Assembly: GCA_947473355.1 (NCBI GenBank)
Contig: CANJCQ010000012.1
Span: forward strand, 1 to 64,000
Direction: 5' to 3'
Length of the DNA stretch: 64,000 nt
From: Sphingomonadaceae bacterium
GTDB taxonomy: Bacteria > Pseudomonadota > Alphaproteobacteria > Sphingomonadales > Sphingomonadaceae
The position numbers and the translations under genes were made by a program. Positions 37,768 through 47,361 of the stretch are shown here, piece by piece. Below the pieces are notes generated by a model, which had not been told where the DNA came from, made no database searches, and worked only from the letters and a program-made list of their open reading frames with translations. Within the stretch, counting starts at the first letter, position 1. The number at the start of each line of letters is the position of its first letter.

Positions 37768-39063
37768 CTAGGACGCTTGCCTGCGCGAAAAGGTCAGCTC
37801 CAGATTCGCAATCGTATGGGTGGCAAGCGTCGGCTGATACCTGATCTCATCGAGCGGAATGGCCAGCCTGATATCTGTCATCCGTCTGGCAATTTCCCGG
37901 GCTGCGATCTTGAGCTCCATCCGGGCCAAAGCCGCCGCCGCACAGCGATGGACACCGCCACCGAAAGCAAAGTGCCGGCCCAGATTCGGGCGTTCGACAT
38001 TGAATTGTCGCGGAGCCGGAAATTCGTTCGCATCGTCGTTGGCCGACGCATAAAGCAGCAGCAGATGCGCTCCCGCTGGAAGCTTCACTCCGCCCACTTC
38101 CACTTCCTCTGTCGTCATCCGGGTAATGCCCCGAACTGGCGGGTCGAGCCGCAGGACTTCCTCGACGAAACGGGTGACGAAGCGATCGTCATCGACATTC
38201 TCGCTCAGTTGCCTGGCAACTTCGGGCTGGGTTGCGAGTATGAAGAACATCGCTGTCAGCGCGGTCGCCGTTGTTTCATTTCCGGCAATCAGCAAAGCCC
38301 GGCAAAGCCCGACAGTTTCGCCGAATGACAGGGTCGGATTCGCTTCATCGTCGAGCCGCGCATGGACCAGATCGGATATCATGTCCTCGCGGGGGTTGGC
38401 CTTGCGGTCATTGATCTGATCGACGATGAATTTCTGCAATTCGACCAGATCGCTGGTCAGTCCTTCGAAGTCTTCGCGCGTGGTCATCCGGCTGATCTGA
38501 TTGGTGAAGGCGAGTGCCCAGCGCTGGATCGTTTCCGACGGCATATCGACGCCCAGCTGCTTGCAGATGATCGCGCTGGTTATCGGCACGGCGAAATCGC
38601 TGAAAATCTCGGCATGGCCCTTGTCGAGCAACCGTTCGATGACTTCACCGCAAACCGCGGTGATTTCCGGTTCAAGCGTCTTGACGCGGTGGGCGGTGAA
38701 GGCCCCGTCGAGCAAGCGTCTCACCCGGGTGTGTTCGGGCGGGTCCGTCATGATCGCTTCTTCGAAAAAGCCGCCGGCATCGCGCTCGAGCCGCTCCTTC
38801 AGCTCGTCCTGAAAACCCTTGGCATATTGCGCCTTGAACCCCTTCTTGACCGAAAAGGTAAGCGGATCGCGGAAGACTGTCTGCAGATCCTCGTAGCGCG
38901 ACACCAGATACATGCCGAGCTGCTTGTCGAAGTGGATCGGATCGCGGGTCCGCATCGCTGCATAGAATGCATTCGGATGCGCCAGGACCGCAGGGTCGGT
39001 CAATGAGATCGCATCGAGATCGATACCGGCGCCAATTTTGGCTTCGCTCAACTGGTCTGTCAT
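37768..39063 (-). CDS. Cytochrome P450
   Basis: A 431-residue P450. It shows the I-helix AGNETT (260-265), ExxR (Glu302-Arg305) and the heme loop FGGGVHRCAAAALAR with Cys374. The residue two after the cysteine, nearly always glycine (CxG), is alanine here, which is unusual but occurs in some CYP families. Its ATG overlaps the CoA-transferase stop (TGATG), so the two are translated together. No ferredoxin partner is encoded nearby except the XylT-type protein at 48797. It probably hydroxylates the pathway substrate. Confidence 0.92.
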   Translation of the reverse strand: MTDQLSEAKIGAGIDLDAISLTDPAVLAHPNAFYAAMRTRDPIHFDKQLGMYLVSRYEDLQTVFRDPLTFSVKKGFKAQYAKGFQDELKERLERDAGGFFEEAIMTDPPEHTRVRRLLDGAFTAHRVKTLEPEITAVCGEVIERLLDKGHAEIFSDFAVPITSAIICKQLGVDMPSETIQRWALAFTNQISRMTTREDFEGLTSDLVELQKFIVDQINDRKANPREDMISDLVHARLDDEANPTLSFGETVGLCRALLIAGNETTATALTAMFFILATQPEVARQLSENVDDDRFVTRFVEEVLRLDPPVRGITRMTTEEVEVGGVKLPAGAHLLLLYASANDDANEFPAPRQFNVERPNLGRHFAFGGGVHRCAAAALARMELKIAAREIARRMTDIRLAIPLDEIRYQPTLATHTIANLELTFSRRQAS

Positions 39064-40271
39064 CAGCTTGTAATCCCTGCTTCCTTGAGGCCTGCCTGTT
39101 CCTGTTCCGACAGGCCGAGAATCTCACCCAAAACATAATCTGTGTCTGCTCCCAGCCAGGGGGCATCATCGCAAATTTCGGCTGGCCGCGAGATTTTGGC
39201 ACCCGGCCCGACGATAGGCCTGACCGTTCCATCCGGCTGGACAGCATCGGGAAAGAACCCGCGGCTCCAGAGCTGCTCATCGGCGATGATATCCATCGAA
39301 TTGCAGCTCTTGCCGGCGGCCACGTCCCGGCTCTGTAAAAGCCGCACAACTTCTCCGACATCCTGCTGTGCGGTCCATTTGGAAACGAGTTGGTCCAGCG
39401 CCTCTTCATTGGCCTTGCGCGCGGCGAGTGTGGCAAAGCGCGGGTCCCCGGCAAGTCCTTCTTGCCCCATCGCACCGGCAAGGGCAGTCCAGGCTTGGTC
39501 GCTAGCCACCGCAATGCTGACCCAGCTCCCGTCACGGCAAGCATAGACACCGTGCGGTGCCATCTCCGCATGCCGCGTGCCGTCGCATGCCTGTTCGGCC
39601 CCGCTGAGGGTGTAATCCATCATCGAATCGGCGATCATGGTGGTCATGCATTCGACCGCCGAAACATCGACGAACTGGCCGACGCCAGTCCGCCGCGCAT
39701 GCAGCAAGGCGACGAGCCCGGCATAGGCTGCCGCCGTGCCATAGCTGGAATCGCCGTAGCGCATGTTGATGCCCGTGGGTGGCTGGTCCTTGTAGCCGAC
39801 CAGCGCACTGAGCCCGCCGATCGCGCAGAAGCACGGCGCATAGCCCGTTTGATGGGCAAGCGGGCCATCATTACCGTACATCCCCATGGTGATCTGCACG
39901 ATACGCGGATTGACCGCGCGCACCGCGTCCCAGCCCAGGCCAAGCCGCTCCATCGCGCCTGGCCGCAGGTTGTCGACCAGAATGTCAGAGTGGCGCAGCA
40001 GGTCGAGGACGAGTTCCACGCCCTGCCCCGTCTTGATGTCAATCAGCGCGCTGAGCTTCTGCGGATTGACCGACATGAAGCCGCGCGCCTTGTTGATATC
40101 GCCGGTCAGGGTGTCGAACCGGGTGAAATCCAGCGCATCCTTCGTCTCGATCTTGATGACTTCGGCGCCCATGAAGGCAAAATGCTTGCCGGTTTCGGGG
40201 CCGGCCCAGATTTTCGACAGTTCCACTACCCGCACGCCTTGCAGGGGCCCCCCGCGTTGCAGCTTGGCCAT
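39063..40271 (-). CDS. Class III CoA-transferase, catalytic subunit (CaiB/BaiF family)
   Basis: A 402-residue family III CoA-transferase. It has the opening LQGVRVVELSKIWAGPETGKHFAFMGAEVIKIE pattern (residues 9-42) and KLSALIDIKTGQG. The catalytic aspartate is Asp174 in RYGDSSYGTAAAYAGL, followed by GQFVDVSAVE. The enzyme moves CoA between carboxylic acids, activating the substrate without ATP. It starts 1 bp after the stop of a second CoA-transferase gene and probably forms a heteromer with it, as in BbsEF. The CoA ester would feed later steps encoded here or elsewhere. Confidence 0.9.
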   Translation of the reverse strand: MAKLQRGGPLQGVRVVELSKIWAGPETGKHFAFMGAEVIKIETKDALDFTRFDTLTGDINKARGFMSVNPQKLSALIDIKTGQGVELVLDLLRHSDILVDNLRPGAMERLGLGWDAVRAVNPRIVQITMGMYGNDGPLAHQTGYAPCFCAIGGLSALVGYKDQPPTGINMRYGDSSYGTAAAYAGLVALLHARRTGVGQFVDVSAVECMTTMIADSMMDYTLSGAEQACDGTRHAEMAPHGVYACRDGSWVSIAVASDQAWTALAGAMGQEGLAGDPRFATLAARKANEEALDQLVSKWTAQQDVGEVVRLLQSRDVAAGKSCNSMDIIADEQLWSRGFFPDAVQPDGTVRPIVGPGAKISRPAEICDDAPWLGADTDYVLGEILGLSEQEQAGLKEAGITS

Positions 40272-40272
40272 C

Positions 40273-41442
40273 TCAGCCCCTCCCCACCAGATAGAGCGCG
40301 CTGTCCTGTCCGAGCAGCGGGGCAGGAGCGGTGATCGCAGCCGGTGTTTCGCTCATCCTGTAGGGAACCGATGGGTATTTGACTGTGCCCAGCACCGGAT
40401 GGGTGACATCGACGAAGTATTGCCGGTGGGCATATTGCGGCGATTCCATCACTTCATGCGGCGTGTTGACCGGCACGAGAGTGATGCCCAGCTCTTGCGC
40501 CTCATGCGCTGCCTGGACCTTGCCCCGCTCCTTCAACCAATCACATAGGTCGCGCCGCACCAGCGCGATCCGTTCCGGAGTCAGCCCCTTCATCAGCCAG
40601 TCAGGCGGCAGGTCACGCGCCCATTCGGGATCGCCAACCATCTTCCGATAGGCCGCCCACTGATCCGGCGTCGCCATGAAGACGTAAATATGACCATCCT
40701 TGCAGGGAAATATCCCCCCAGGGCCGTGCATGTCGAAACCGCCGCGCCAATCGGTCACGTCCATTTCTCCGGCCACGAATTGCGCCACCACATAGTCCGC
40801 ACGCGACACCATGACTTCATGCATCGAAACGTCGATGAACCGGCCAAGCCCGCCATGTTCGCGATCAATCAGGCACCCTGCGATATACATCGCCGCCTCC
40901 TGACCAGCTTCGTAATGCGAGAAGAAGCGCCCCGGCCCCTTCAGCGGCGGCTTGTCCTCAAATCCGACGCCCGGCGTATGAAACCCCCAGCCGCTCGAAT
41001 GGAATACGGTCAGATCCCCAGCATTTCTGCGCTCATCCGGAGGGTTCTGACCATAGGCAGTAATCGAACAGAGAACGAGGCCCGGCCACCTGGTTTCGAC
41101 CTGCTCCGGATCGAGCCCGACACCGGCAAGCCAGCCCGATGGATGATCGTCGATCACAACATCGACCGTGGCAACGATCCGCTGCAACATATCCCGGCCC
41201 GCCGCAGTTGTCAGGTCGAGCGCAACTGATCGCTTGTTGGTGTTGAGATAGGCGAACAGGCCGCTGCGTTCGATGGCCTCCCCTGACCCGGCAAATGGGC
41301 CGAGGTGTCGCGTTGGACTGCCGGCACTGGGGCGTTCAATCTTGATCACCTCCGCGCCGAAATCGGCAATAAGCTTGCCGCAATATTCTCCGCTCACGCC
41401 CTCTGCGAGTTCGAGAATCCTGAAGTTGCCCAAAGCCGTCAC
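40273..41442 (-). CDS. Class III CoA-transferase homologue lacking the catalytic aspartate
   Basis: A 389-residue CaiB/BaiF-family protein (NFRILELAEGVSGEYCGKLIADFGAEVIKIE pattern at the start; GRFIDVSMHE). Aligning from the shared GxFxDVS segment, the position of catalytic Asp174 of the neighbouring subunit is His176 (FSHYEAGQEAAM). It therefore probably cannot form the acyl-aspartate intermediate and serves as the partner subunit. The start is a GTG at 41442, 18 bp after the aldolase stop. Pairs of one competent and one incompetent subunit are known in heteromeric family III enzymes. Confidence 0.85.
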   Translation of the reverse strand: MTALGNFRILELAEGVSGEYCGKLIADFGAEVIKIERPSAGSPTRHLGPFAGSGEAIERSGLFAYLNTNKRSVALDLTTAAGRDMLQRIVATVDVVIDDHPSGWLAGVGLDPEQVETRWPGLVLCSITAYGQNPPDERRNAGDLTVFHSSGWGFHTPGVGFEDKPPLKGPGRFFSHYEAGQEAAMYIAGCLIDREHGGLGRFIDVSMHEVMVSRADYVVAQFVAGEMDVTDWRGGFDMHGPGGIFPCKDGHIYVFMATPDQWAAYRKMVGDPEWARDLPPDWLMKGLTPERIALVRRDLCDWLKERGKVQAAHEAQELGITLVPVNTPHEVMESPQYAHRQYFVDVTHPVLGTVKYPSVPYRMSETPAAITAPAPLLGQDSALYLVGRG

Positions 41443-41460
41443 TGGAATTCCAATCCCGCC

Positions 41461-42504
41461 TTATTTCAGGCCGTTCCCTGCGCCCCTGGCCAGGTCGAGT
41501 GCGATATCGACGATCATGTCTTCCTGCCCGCCCACCATCTTGCGCTGGCCGGCTTCCACCAAGATCGCGCGGGTATCGACGCCGTGATCGGCAGATGCCT
41601 TTTCGGCGTGGCGCAGGAAGCTGGAGTAGACTCCGGCATAGCCCAGTGTCAGCGTCTCGCGGTCGACCCGCACCGGACGGTCCTGCAAGGGGCGGACAAG
41701 ATCTTCGGCGGCGTCCATCAGCGCGTAGAGATCGCAGCCGTGGTTCCAGCCCATCCGGCCCGCCGCAGCGATGAACACCTCGAGCGGCGCATTACCTGCG
41801 CCCGCGCCCATGCCGGCGAGGCTGGCATCGACTCTGATCGCGCCATTCTGCACTGCCACGATCGAGTTGGCGACGCCAAGCGAGAGGTTGTGGTGCGCAT
41901 GCACCCCGCGCTGGGTCTCAGGCTTCAGCACCCGGTCGTAGGCTTGCAGACGCGCGGCATATTCATCCATGTTCATCGCGCCACCGCTGTCGGTGACATA
42001 GACGCAGTGCGCGCCGTAGCTTTCCATCAGCAGAGCCTGCTGCGCGAGTGCTTCGGGTTCGCTCATGTGGCTCATCATCAGGAAGCCCGAAACGTCCATG
42101 CCGAGATTGCGGGCCGCTTCGATGTGCTGCTTGCTGACATCCGCTTCAGTGCAATGCGTCGCGATCCGCACCGAGCGCACGCCCATTTCATAGGCACGCT
42201 TGAGGTCATGCACAGTGCCTATGCCGGGCAGCAGCAGCGTGGTCAGAACAGAGTGCTCCAGCACTTCGGCGACCGCGCCGATCCAGTCCCAGTCGGTATA
42301 GGCACCAAAGCCATAATTGAAGCTGGAACCCTGCAGCCCGTCGCCATGGGCGACTTCGATGGCATCGACCTTCGCGCGGTCGAGCGCGCGGGCGATGTCT
42401 TTCACATGCTCGATGCCATATTGGTGGCGTATCGCGTGCATCCCGTCGCGCAGGGTGACGTCCTGGATGTAGAGCTTGGTTGTGGCGGGGTCGAACACAG
42501 TCAT
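41461..42504 (-). CDS. mhpE: 4-Hydroxy-2-oxovalerate aldolase
   Basis: A 347-residue DRE-TIM metallolyase of the BphI/DmpG/MhpE group. It has [14 protein letters not shown] near residue 15 (metal-binding aspartate and catalytic arginine), [16 protein letters not shown], and [13 protein letters not shown] (metal-binding histidines), with the C-terminal helical domain that contacts the dehydrogenase. It splits 4-hydroxy-2-oxovalerate into pyruvate and acetaldehyde and passes the aldehyde by a channel to the acetaldehyde dehydrogenase. Its ATG overlaps the stop of that gene (ATGA). Last step of the catechol meta pathway (module B). Confidence 0.95.
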   Translation of the reverse strand: MTVFDPATTKLYIQDVTLRDGMHAIRHQYGIEHVKDIARALDRAKVDAIEVAHGDGLQGSSFNYGFGAYTDWDWIGAVAEVLEHSVLTTLLLPGIGTVHDLKRAYEMGVRSVRIATHCTEADVSKQHIEAARNLGMDVSGFLMMSHMSEPEALAQQALLMESYGAHCVYVTDSGGAMNMDEYAARLQAYDRVLKPETQRGVHAHHNLSLGVANSIVAVQNGAIRVDASLAGMGAGAGNAPLEVFIAAAGRMGWNHGCDLYALMDAAEDLVRPLQDRPVRVDRETLTLGYAGVYSSFLRHAEKASADHGVDTRAILVEAGQRKMVGGQEDMIVDIALDLARGAGNGLK

Positions 42505-43454
42505 GCCGCCGCTCCCTCATGCATCCGCAGAGCGATTTTCTCGGCGGTGCGCAGGGCTGCCGAGGTCATGATGTCTAGATTGCCCGCATAGGACGGCAGG
42601 TAGTGGGCCGCCCCCTCAACCTCAAGGAACACCGTGACCTTGAGACCGGTGTAGCTGGTCTTTCCGGTTGCGGCCATCTCGGGGATGCGCAGCGGGCGGT
42701 TGGAGCCGATATGTTCGAACTGCACGGCCTGCTTGAGCCGGTAGCCGGGAACATAGGTCTGCACTTCCCTGACCATCGCCTCGACCGATGCGGCAATAGC
42801 TTCCTGGTCCGCCTCCTCACACAGGCAATAGACCGTGTCGCGCATGATCAGGGGCGGCTCTGCCGGGTTTAGCACGATGATCGCCTTGCCGCGTGTCGCA
42901 CCGCCAACATCGACGATGGCCTGGCTGGTCGTCTCGGTAAATTCGTCGATATTGGCGCGAGTACCGGGTCCGGCGCTCTTCGATGCGATGGAGGCAACGA
43001 TCTCGCCGTAATGCACTTTGGCAACGCGATTTATGGCATGGACAATCGGGATCGTCGCCTGCCCGCCGCAAGTCACCATGTTGACCTCGGGGGCATCGAG
43101 ATGGGCATCGCCGTTGACCGGCGGAATCGTGTAAGGGCCGATCGCCGCCGGCGTCAGGTCGATCATCCGCTTTCCCGCGCCAAGCACCAGCTCGCTGTTG
43201 CGCTTGTGGGCACCAGCCGAAGTAGCGTCGAAGACGATCTCGATCCCGGCGAATTCGGGCATGGCCACCAGGCCATCGATCCCTTCCGCCGTGATCGGCA
43301 CCCCCAGCCGGGCAGCGCGCTGAAGGCCGTCCGACTGCGGATCGATGCCGACGAAGGCGCCCATCTCGAGCACCTCGGACAGCCGCATCACCTTGATCAT
43401 CAGATCGGTGCCAATGTTGCCCGAGCCGATGATCGCAACTTTGACCTTACTCAT
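42501..43454 (-). CDS. mhpF: Acetaldehyde dehydrogenase (acetylating)
   Basis: A 317-residue enzyme very similar to MhpF/DmpF/Bph[30 protein letters not shown], the catalytic cysteine in [30 protein letters not shown] and [20 protein letters not shown]. It converts acetaldehyde, NAD and CoA to acetyl-CoA in complex with the aldolase. The ATG at 43454 is preceded by GGAGCGG and leaves a 1-bp gap to the hydratase stop; an upstream ATG at 43469 is less likely. The gene order hydratase-dehydrogenase-aldolase is the usual one. Confidence 0.96.
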   Translation of the reverse strand: MSKVKVAIIGSGNIGTDLMIKVMRLSEVLEMGAFVGIDPQSDGLQRAARLGVPITAEGIDGLVAMPEFAGIEIVFDATSAGAHKRNSELVLGAGKRMIDLTPAAIGPYTIPPVNGDAHLDAPEVNMVTCGGQATIPIVHAINRVAKVHYGEIVASIASKSAGPGTRANIDEFTETTSQAIVDVGGATRGKAIIVLNPAEPPLIMRDTVYCLCEEADQEAIAASVEAMVREVQTYVPGYRLKQAVQFEHIGSNRPLRIPEMAATGKTSYTGLKVTVFLEVEGAAHYLPSYAGNLDIMTSAALRTAEKIALRMHEGAAA

Positions 43455-43455
43455 C

Positions 43456-44241
43456 TCAAGCCGCTCCATAGGTGAAGCTGGCCTCGCCGATCCCGCCGAT
43501 CACGGCGCGGACTTGATCGCCGGGCTTGAGCGCAACCATTGGCCCCAGCGCGCCAGCCAGCAGCACGTCACCGGCTTTCAGCGGCTCGCCCCGCAACGCG
43601 AGTGTGCGGGCGAGCCAAGCTGCGGCGTTGAGCGGATTGCCCAGCGCCGCTGCGCCAACTCCGCTCGAGACCAACGCGCCATTGATCACCATTTCCATAG
43701 CTGCGCCCTCGAGATCGAGCCCGGCGAGCGGCAACCCGGTGTCGGCCAGCACGAAGAAGGCCGAGGAGCCGTTGTCGGCCACGGTATCGGCAAAGGTGAT
43801 CTTCCAGTCGGCAATGCGGCTGTCGACGACCTCTATCGCGGCATGGACGGTAGCCACTGCCGCAGCGAGCTGCTCGGGCGTCGTCGCGGTATCAGGCAAT
43901 CCGGAAGCGAGCACGAAAGCGATCTCGGCTTCGGCCTTGGGCTGGATGCAGCGGGCAGGATCGAGGCGTCCCCCATCCGCCACTGCCATGTCCTCGAACA
44001 GAACGCCGAAATCCGGCTGATCGACGCCAAGCTGCTGCTGGACGGCCTTGGCAGTCAAACCGGCCTTGCGCCCGACGATCCGCCGGCCCTGCGCTTCCCA
44101 ATAGCGGGTATTGATTTCCTGAACCGCGTAAGCGCCCTCCGCATCGACCGGATCGAGTCCATCACGCAAGGGCGGCACCGCACCGCGAGAATAGGCCTCG
44201 CGCAACATCCGGGCCAGGTCTTCGTGAGATGTTCGGTTCAT
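43456..44241 (-). CDS. mhpD: 2-Keto-4-pentenoate hydratase
   Basis: A 261-residue protein of the MhpD/DmpE/BphH family. It shows [26 protein letters not shown], the metal-binding acidic set in [12 protein letters not shown], and [24 protein letters not shown]. It adds water to 2-hydroxypentadienoate, giving 4-hydroxy-2-oxovalerate. It is the first gene of the minus-strand operon that runs to 36914, with GAGG upstream of its ATG and a copy of the recurring palindrome 63 bp upstream. Confidence 0.93.
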   Translation of the reverse strand: MNRTSHEDLARMLREAYSRGAVPPLRDGLDPVDAEGAYAVQEINTRYWEAQGRRIVGRKAGLTAKAVQQQLGVDQPDFGVLFEDMAVADGGRLDPARCIQPKAEAEIAFVLASGLPDTATTPEQLAAAVATVHAAIEVVDSRIADWKITFADTVADNGSSAFFVLADTGLPLAGLDLEGAAMEMVINGALVSSGVGAAALGNPLNAAAWLARTLALRGEPLKAGDVLLAGALGPMVALKPGDQVRAVIGGIGEASFTYGAA

Positions 44242-44303
44242 AGGGGCTGCCTCGACGACTTTCTGCGAATCACTCCATACAGAGAAAGCTGGCTTGGACC
44301 TAG

Positions 44304-44320
44304 CCTCCTAGCATGTTAGG
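44304..44320 (+). promoter_or_regulatory. Copy of the recurring 17-bp palindrome
   Basis: CCTCCTAGCATGTTAGG; its core CCTAGCATGTTAGG is a 14-bp palindrome with one mismatched pair. It lies between the divergent hydratase (start 44241) and carboxymuconolactone-decarboxylase-like (start 44404) genes. Confidence 0.6.
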
Positions 44321-44403
44321 TGCCAATTAGCCTCAATCAGAGACTTAGGCAAACGACCAGATGCCGGGCGATGAAACGGCCGATCAGCAGCAGGACTCAT
44401 GCA

Positions 44404-44967
44404 ATGCCACGACAGTCACCTCGCATCACCCCCATGCCACTCAGTGAAGTTTCGGACGCGGACATGGCGTTGTTCGGCGGCCGGGACAGCCCTCGCAACC
44501 AGTTGAATTTCTTCAAAGTCCTGGTTCAAAATGCGGCTCTGCTGAAAAAGTACGAACCGCTGGCCATGCAATTGGGGCGCGAACCGACTATCCCGCCCCG
44601 CGACAAGGAGGTTCTCATCCTGCGCACGTCGACCCTGTGCGGAGAGACCTATGAAATTGCGCACCACCTGTTCATCGCCCGGCAGGCGGGCATGTCGGAC
44701 GAGGAAATCGAGGAAGCCAAGCATGGCGGCGCTGGTCTGCCGCCATTCGAACAAGCGCTGATGCGCGCTGCCGAGGAGTTAGTGCGCGATCATTGCATCA
44801 GCGATAAGACCTGGGCGGTATTGGCTGACCGTTACACAAACAGCCAGCTCATCGAAGTGGTCTTCATGGTCGCCAACTACACATTGCTGGCCATGATCAA
44901 CAACAGTCTGGGCATCTACCCGGAGGACCAGATCGAGCACACATGGAAGCCAACCGACGCGAACTGA
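44404..44967 (+). CDS. Carboxymuconolactone decarboxylase/AhpD-like protein
   Basis: A 187-residue helical protein of the CMD family. It has RDKEVLILRTSTLCGETYEIAHHLFIARQAGMSDEEIE: the conserved glutamate, a single cysteine and the AHH histidines are present, but the second cysteine of AhpD-type peroxidases is not. Such proteins may be decarboxylases, lactone isomerases or hydroperoxide-handling proteins, and most are uncharacterised. The ATG at 44404 was chosen because an AGGA lies just upstream. It is divergent from the meta-pathway operon and related to the protein at 58305. Confidence 0.82.
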   Translation: MPRQSPRITPMPLSEVSDADMALFGGRDSPRNQLNFFKVLVQNAALLKKYEPLAMQLGREPTIPPRDKEVLILRTSTLCGETYEIAHHLFIARQAGMSDEEIEEAKHGGAGLPPFEQALMRAAEELVRDHCISDKTWAVLADRYTNSQLIEVVFMVANYTLLAMINNSLGIYPEDQIEHTWKPTDAN

Positions 44968-45012
44968 GGCACGTGGTTCAATCGCAATTGCGCTCCTGAT
45001 CGCCGTCCAAAC

Positions 45013-46170
45013 TCAGCCTTGCGGGTTTTCTTTCGCATGCTTTTCAAACGCGCGCTGGGTCGCCTGCTGCATGGTTTCGAGATATTCCTGCGCATGTTCG
45101 CCTTGCCAGTCGAAGGACTTCTGACGGCTGGCATTGGTCCCGTTGATCTCAGGCAACACATAGCGCATCAACAGCTCAAGCGAGCGCTTCTTGTGCCCGG
45201 TACCGGCCCAGTTCTTGTCGAACAGCAGCAGCGTTCCGAAGTCGGGAATCTTCTCCTCCAGGCGGCGGATCTGGGCAATGGCGTCGTCCGGCGTACCCAC
45301 AATGGCCTCGCCGCTTTCGACCATCTGCTCAAGGGTTACATCCATCGGCGAGGCGGCGAGATGCGCTGTCTGGTTGACGAAATAGCGCTGGGTGATGGCA
45401 AATCCCTTGCGCGCCTGGTCCATCGCTTCTTCGCGCGTTTCTGCGATATGCATGTCGGTCGCGCAGCGCACCCTGGCCGGGTCCATCGTTCGGCCAAACT
45501 TGCCGGCGGCCTCCTGGGCGATCTTCCAGTTGCCGGAAAGTGCGTCGTAGCCATCCGGGCTGGTGGCGGCCAGGCACAGCATCGCGGTATCGTGCTTGGC
45601 TGCAAGCGTGCCTCCGCTTGGCGTGAATGCGCTGGCAACCGCGATCTCGATCGCTTCCTGATTGGGCAACAGATGGCAGTGCGCGTCGTGCAGATCATAC
45701 CAGCTGGTCTTCTCGGTGACCATCTCGCCCGCCAGCAGACGCTTGACGACGCTGAGGCCCTGATCGAGCTTTTCGCGCGATTCACGCGCATCCAGCCCCA
45801 ACATATGCGCATCCGCGGTCAGGAGGCCTGGACCTGCTCCGAATATGACCCGGCCGCGCGTCAGATGGTCAAGCTGGGCAATCCGGTTCGCGACCATCAG
45901 CGGGTTATGATAGGGCAATGTTATAACGCCAGTGCCCAGCATGATCCGCTTGGTGCGCTGGGCAGCGGCAGCAATCATCAGTTCGGGTGACATGATGATC
46001 TCGTAGCCTCCGGAGTGATGCTCCCCGAACCAGACCTCGGCCAGGCCCAACTCGTCAGCATACTGCGTGAGCTCGAGATCGCGTTCCAGCGCCAGTGTCG
46101 GATCCTCGTTCAGCGCATGGAACGGGGCAATAAACAATCCGAGACGAAGCTTGTTCTTGCGCTTGGCCAA
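45013..46170 (-). CDS. Luciferase-like flavin-dependent monooxygenase (LLM)
   Basis: A 385-residue LLM-class TIM barrel similar to limonene-monooxygenase-like proteins. It shows LRLGLFIAPFHALNEDPT, LGLAEVWFGEHHSGGYE (substrate/flavin pocket), RIMLGTGVITLPYHNPLMVANRIAQLDHLTRGRVIFGAGPG pattern (residues 75-115) and GTPDDAIAQIRRLEE. The start is a TTG at 46170 preceded by AAGGAGG. It lies 24 bp downstream of the amidohydrolase gene. The enzyme needs FMNH2 from a reductase, such as the one at 30431. It could insert oxygen into an alicyclic or terpene-like ring. Confidence 0.88.
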   Translation of the reverse strand: MAKRKNKLRLGLFIAPFHALNEDPTLALERDLELTQYADELGLAEVWFGEHHSGGYEIIMSPELMIAAAAQRTKRIMLGTGVITLPYHNPLMVANRIAQLDHLTRGRVIFGAGPGLLTADAHMLGLDARESREKLDQGLSVVKRLLAGEMVTEKTSWYDLHDAHCHLLPNQEAIEIAVASAFTPSGGTLAAKHDTAMLCLAATSPDGYDALSGNWKIAQEAAGKFGRTMDPARVRCATDMHIAETREEAMDQARKGFAITQRYFVNQTAHLAASPMDVTLEQMVESGEAIVGTPDDAIAQIRRLEEKIPDFGTLLLFDKNWAGTGHKKRSLELLMRYVLPEINGTNASRQKSFDWQGEHAQEYLETMQQATQRAFEKHAKENPQG

Positions 46171-46194
46171 CTTTACCTCCTTGGCGGGCGAAAT

Positions 46195-47361
46195 CTAGAC
46201 GCCCAGAAACCTGGCGACATTGGCACCGACGATCTTGACGGCCTTATCGACGCCCACTGTTTCCACCACTGATCGCAGGGACGTGCGGGTGTAACCCAGC
46301 GTGCCTTCATTGTGCGGGTAGTCGGTGGACCAGAATGCGCGCTCGACGCCGATGCGATCGATCATTTCAAGGCCGAGCGGATCGACCATGAACGACGCGC
46401 TCATGTTGCTGCGCCAGTAATGTTCGGGATCATGGCCAATCGGCAGGTTATAGGTATGCTTGATGCTGGCATCGATATGGGTCGCATCCTGCACGGTCGA
46501 AACCGCCCAGTTGATCCCGCCTTCGAACCAGCCGACCTTGAGGCCCGGATGGCGGTCAAGGATGCCGCCGAACACGTATTTGCCGAACATCTCGCGGAAC
46601 GAATGGACCAGTTGGATCAGCCCCATGGCAACGCGATTGTGCTCGTCATGACCGAAGTCGCCCTCGCCAATGTGGTGCGAAACGGGAATTCCCGAAGCCT
46701 CGATCTCTTCCCACACCGGGATCATGGCCTTGCCACCATAATCGATCTTGGTACCATCAGCGAAGGTGAAGGAATTGAGCGGCATCAGGAAAGTCTTGAG
46801 ACCCAGCGACTTGAGCTGTTCAAGGCTGCGGCGCGTGCCTGCCGGGTCCCACCAGTTGATCAATCCCACGGCATAAAGCCGATCAGGCGCCTTGGCCTGC
46901 CACTCGGCGATGTATTCATTGTATATCTGAAAACACATCTCGCGCAGATTATGGTCCGGAAAGGCCAGCGTACCCAGAACCTCGTTCGGAAAAACCAGTG
47001 ACTTGTGGACGCCTTCGGCATCCATGTCGGCCAGTCTCGCCTCCACATTGGCAGCATCGCAGCCTGGCCGCTTCTCGAAATGGCTGACGACTTCGATGAA
47101 CGCCGGTGGCAGGAATGACTTGCCCTCCATGCCGATCTGGAAAATGTCATCCTCATCCCGCCACAGACGCGGGGCATATTCCTTCAAATGGGCCGGGAAA
47201 TTCTTGTAAAAGATATCCTCGCCAACCGACACATGATCATCGGCGGAAAAGACAAGTGTCCCAGCGGGCAGACCTGTTTCCCCTGCGGCCTGCGGGATGC
47301 GATCATTCGGGGCGCCATGCCCCTCCGGCGGGAAGAATTCTGCGTTAGTCGGATCAAGCAT
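46195..47361 (-). CDS. Amidohydrolase-2 family metal-dependent hydrolase/decarboxylase
   Basis: A 388-residue TIM-barrel protein of the ACMSD/LigY-like amidohydrolase_2 family. SADDHVS near residue 40 gives the first metal ligands, VSHHIGEGDFG and a further histidine in SFREMFGKYVFGGILDRHPGLKVGWFEGG the second group, and WSTDYPHNEG the conserved aspartate. Members decarboxylate aromatic acids or hydrolyse C-C bonds of ring-cleavage products. A GGGAGAG site precedes the ATG. It is the first gene of a two-gene unit with the LLM and is divergent from the kinase-like gene, with the recurring palindrome in between. Confidence 0.85.
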   Translation of the reverse strand: MLDPTNAEFFPPEGHGAPNDRIPQAAGETGLPAGTLVFSADDHVSVGEDIFYKNFPAHLKEYAPRLWRDEDDIFQIGMEGKSFLPPAFIEVVSHFEKRPGCDAANVEARLADMDAEGVHKSLVFPNEVLGTLAFPDHNLREMCFQIYNEYIAEWQAKAPDRLYAVGLINWWDPAGTRRSLEQLKSLGLKTFLMPLNSFTFADGTKIDYGGKAMIPVWEEIEASGIPVSHHIGEGDFGHDEHNRVAMGLIQLVHSFREMFGKYVFGGILDRHPGLKVGWFEGGINWAVSTVQDATHIDASIKHTYNLPIGHDPEHYWRSNMSASFMVDPLGLEMIDRIGVERAFWSTDYPHNEGTLGYTRTSLRSVVETVGVDKAVKIVGANVARFLGV

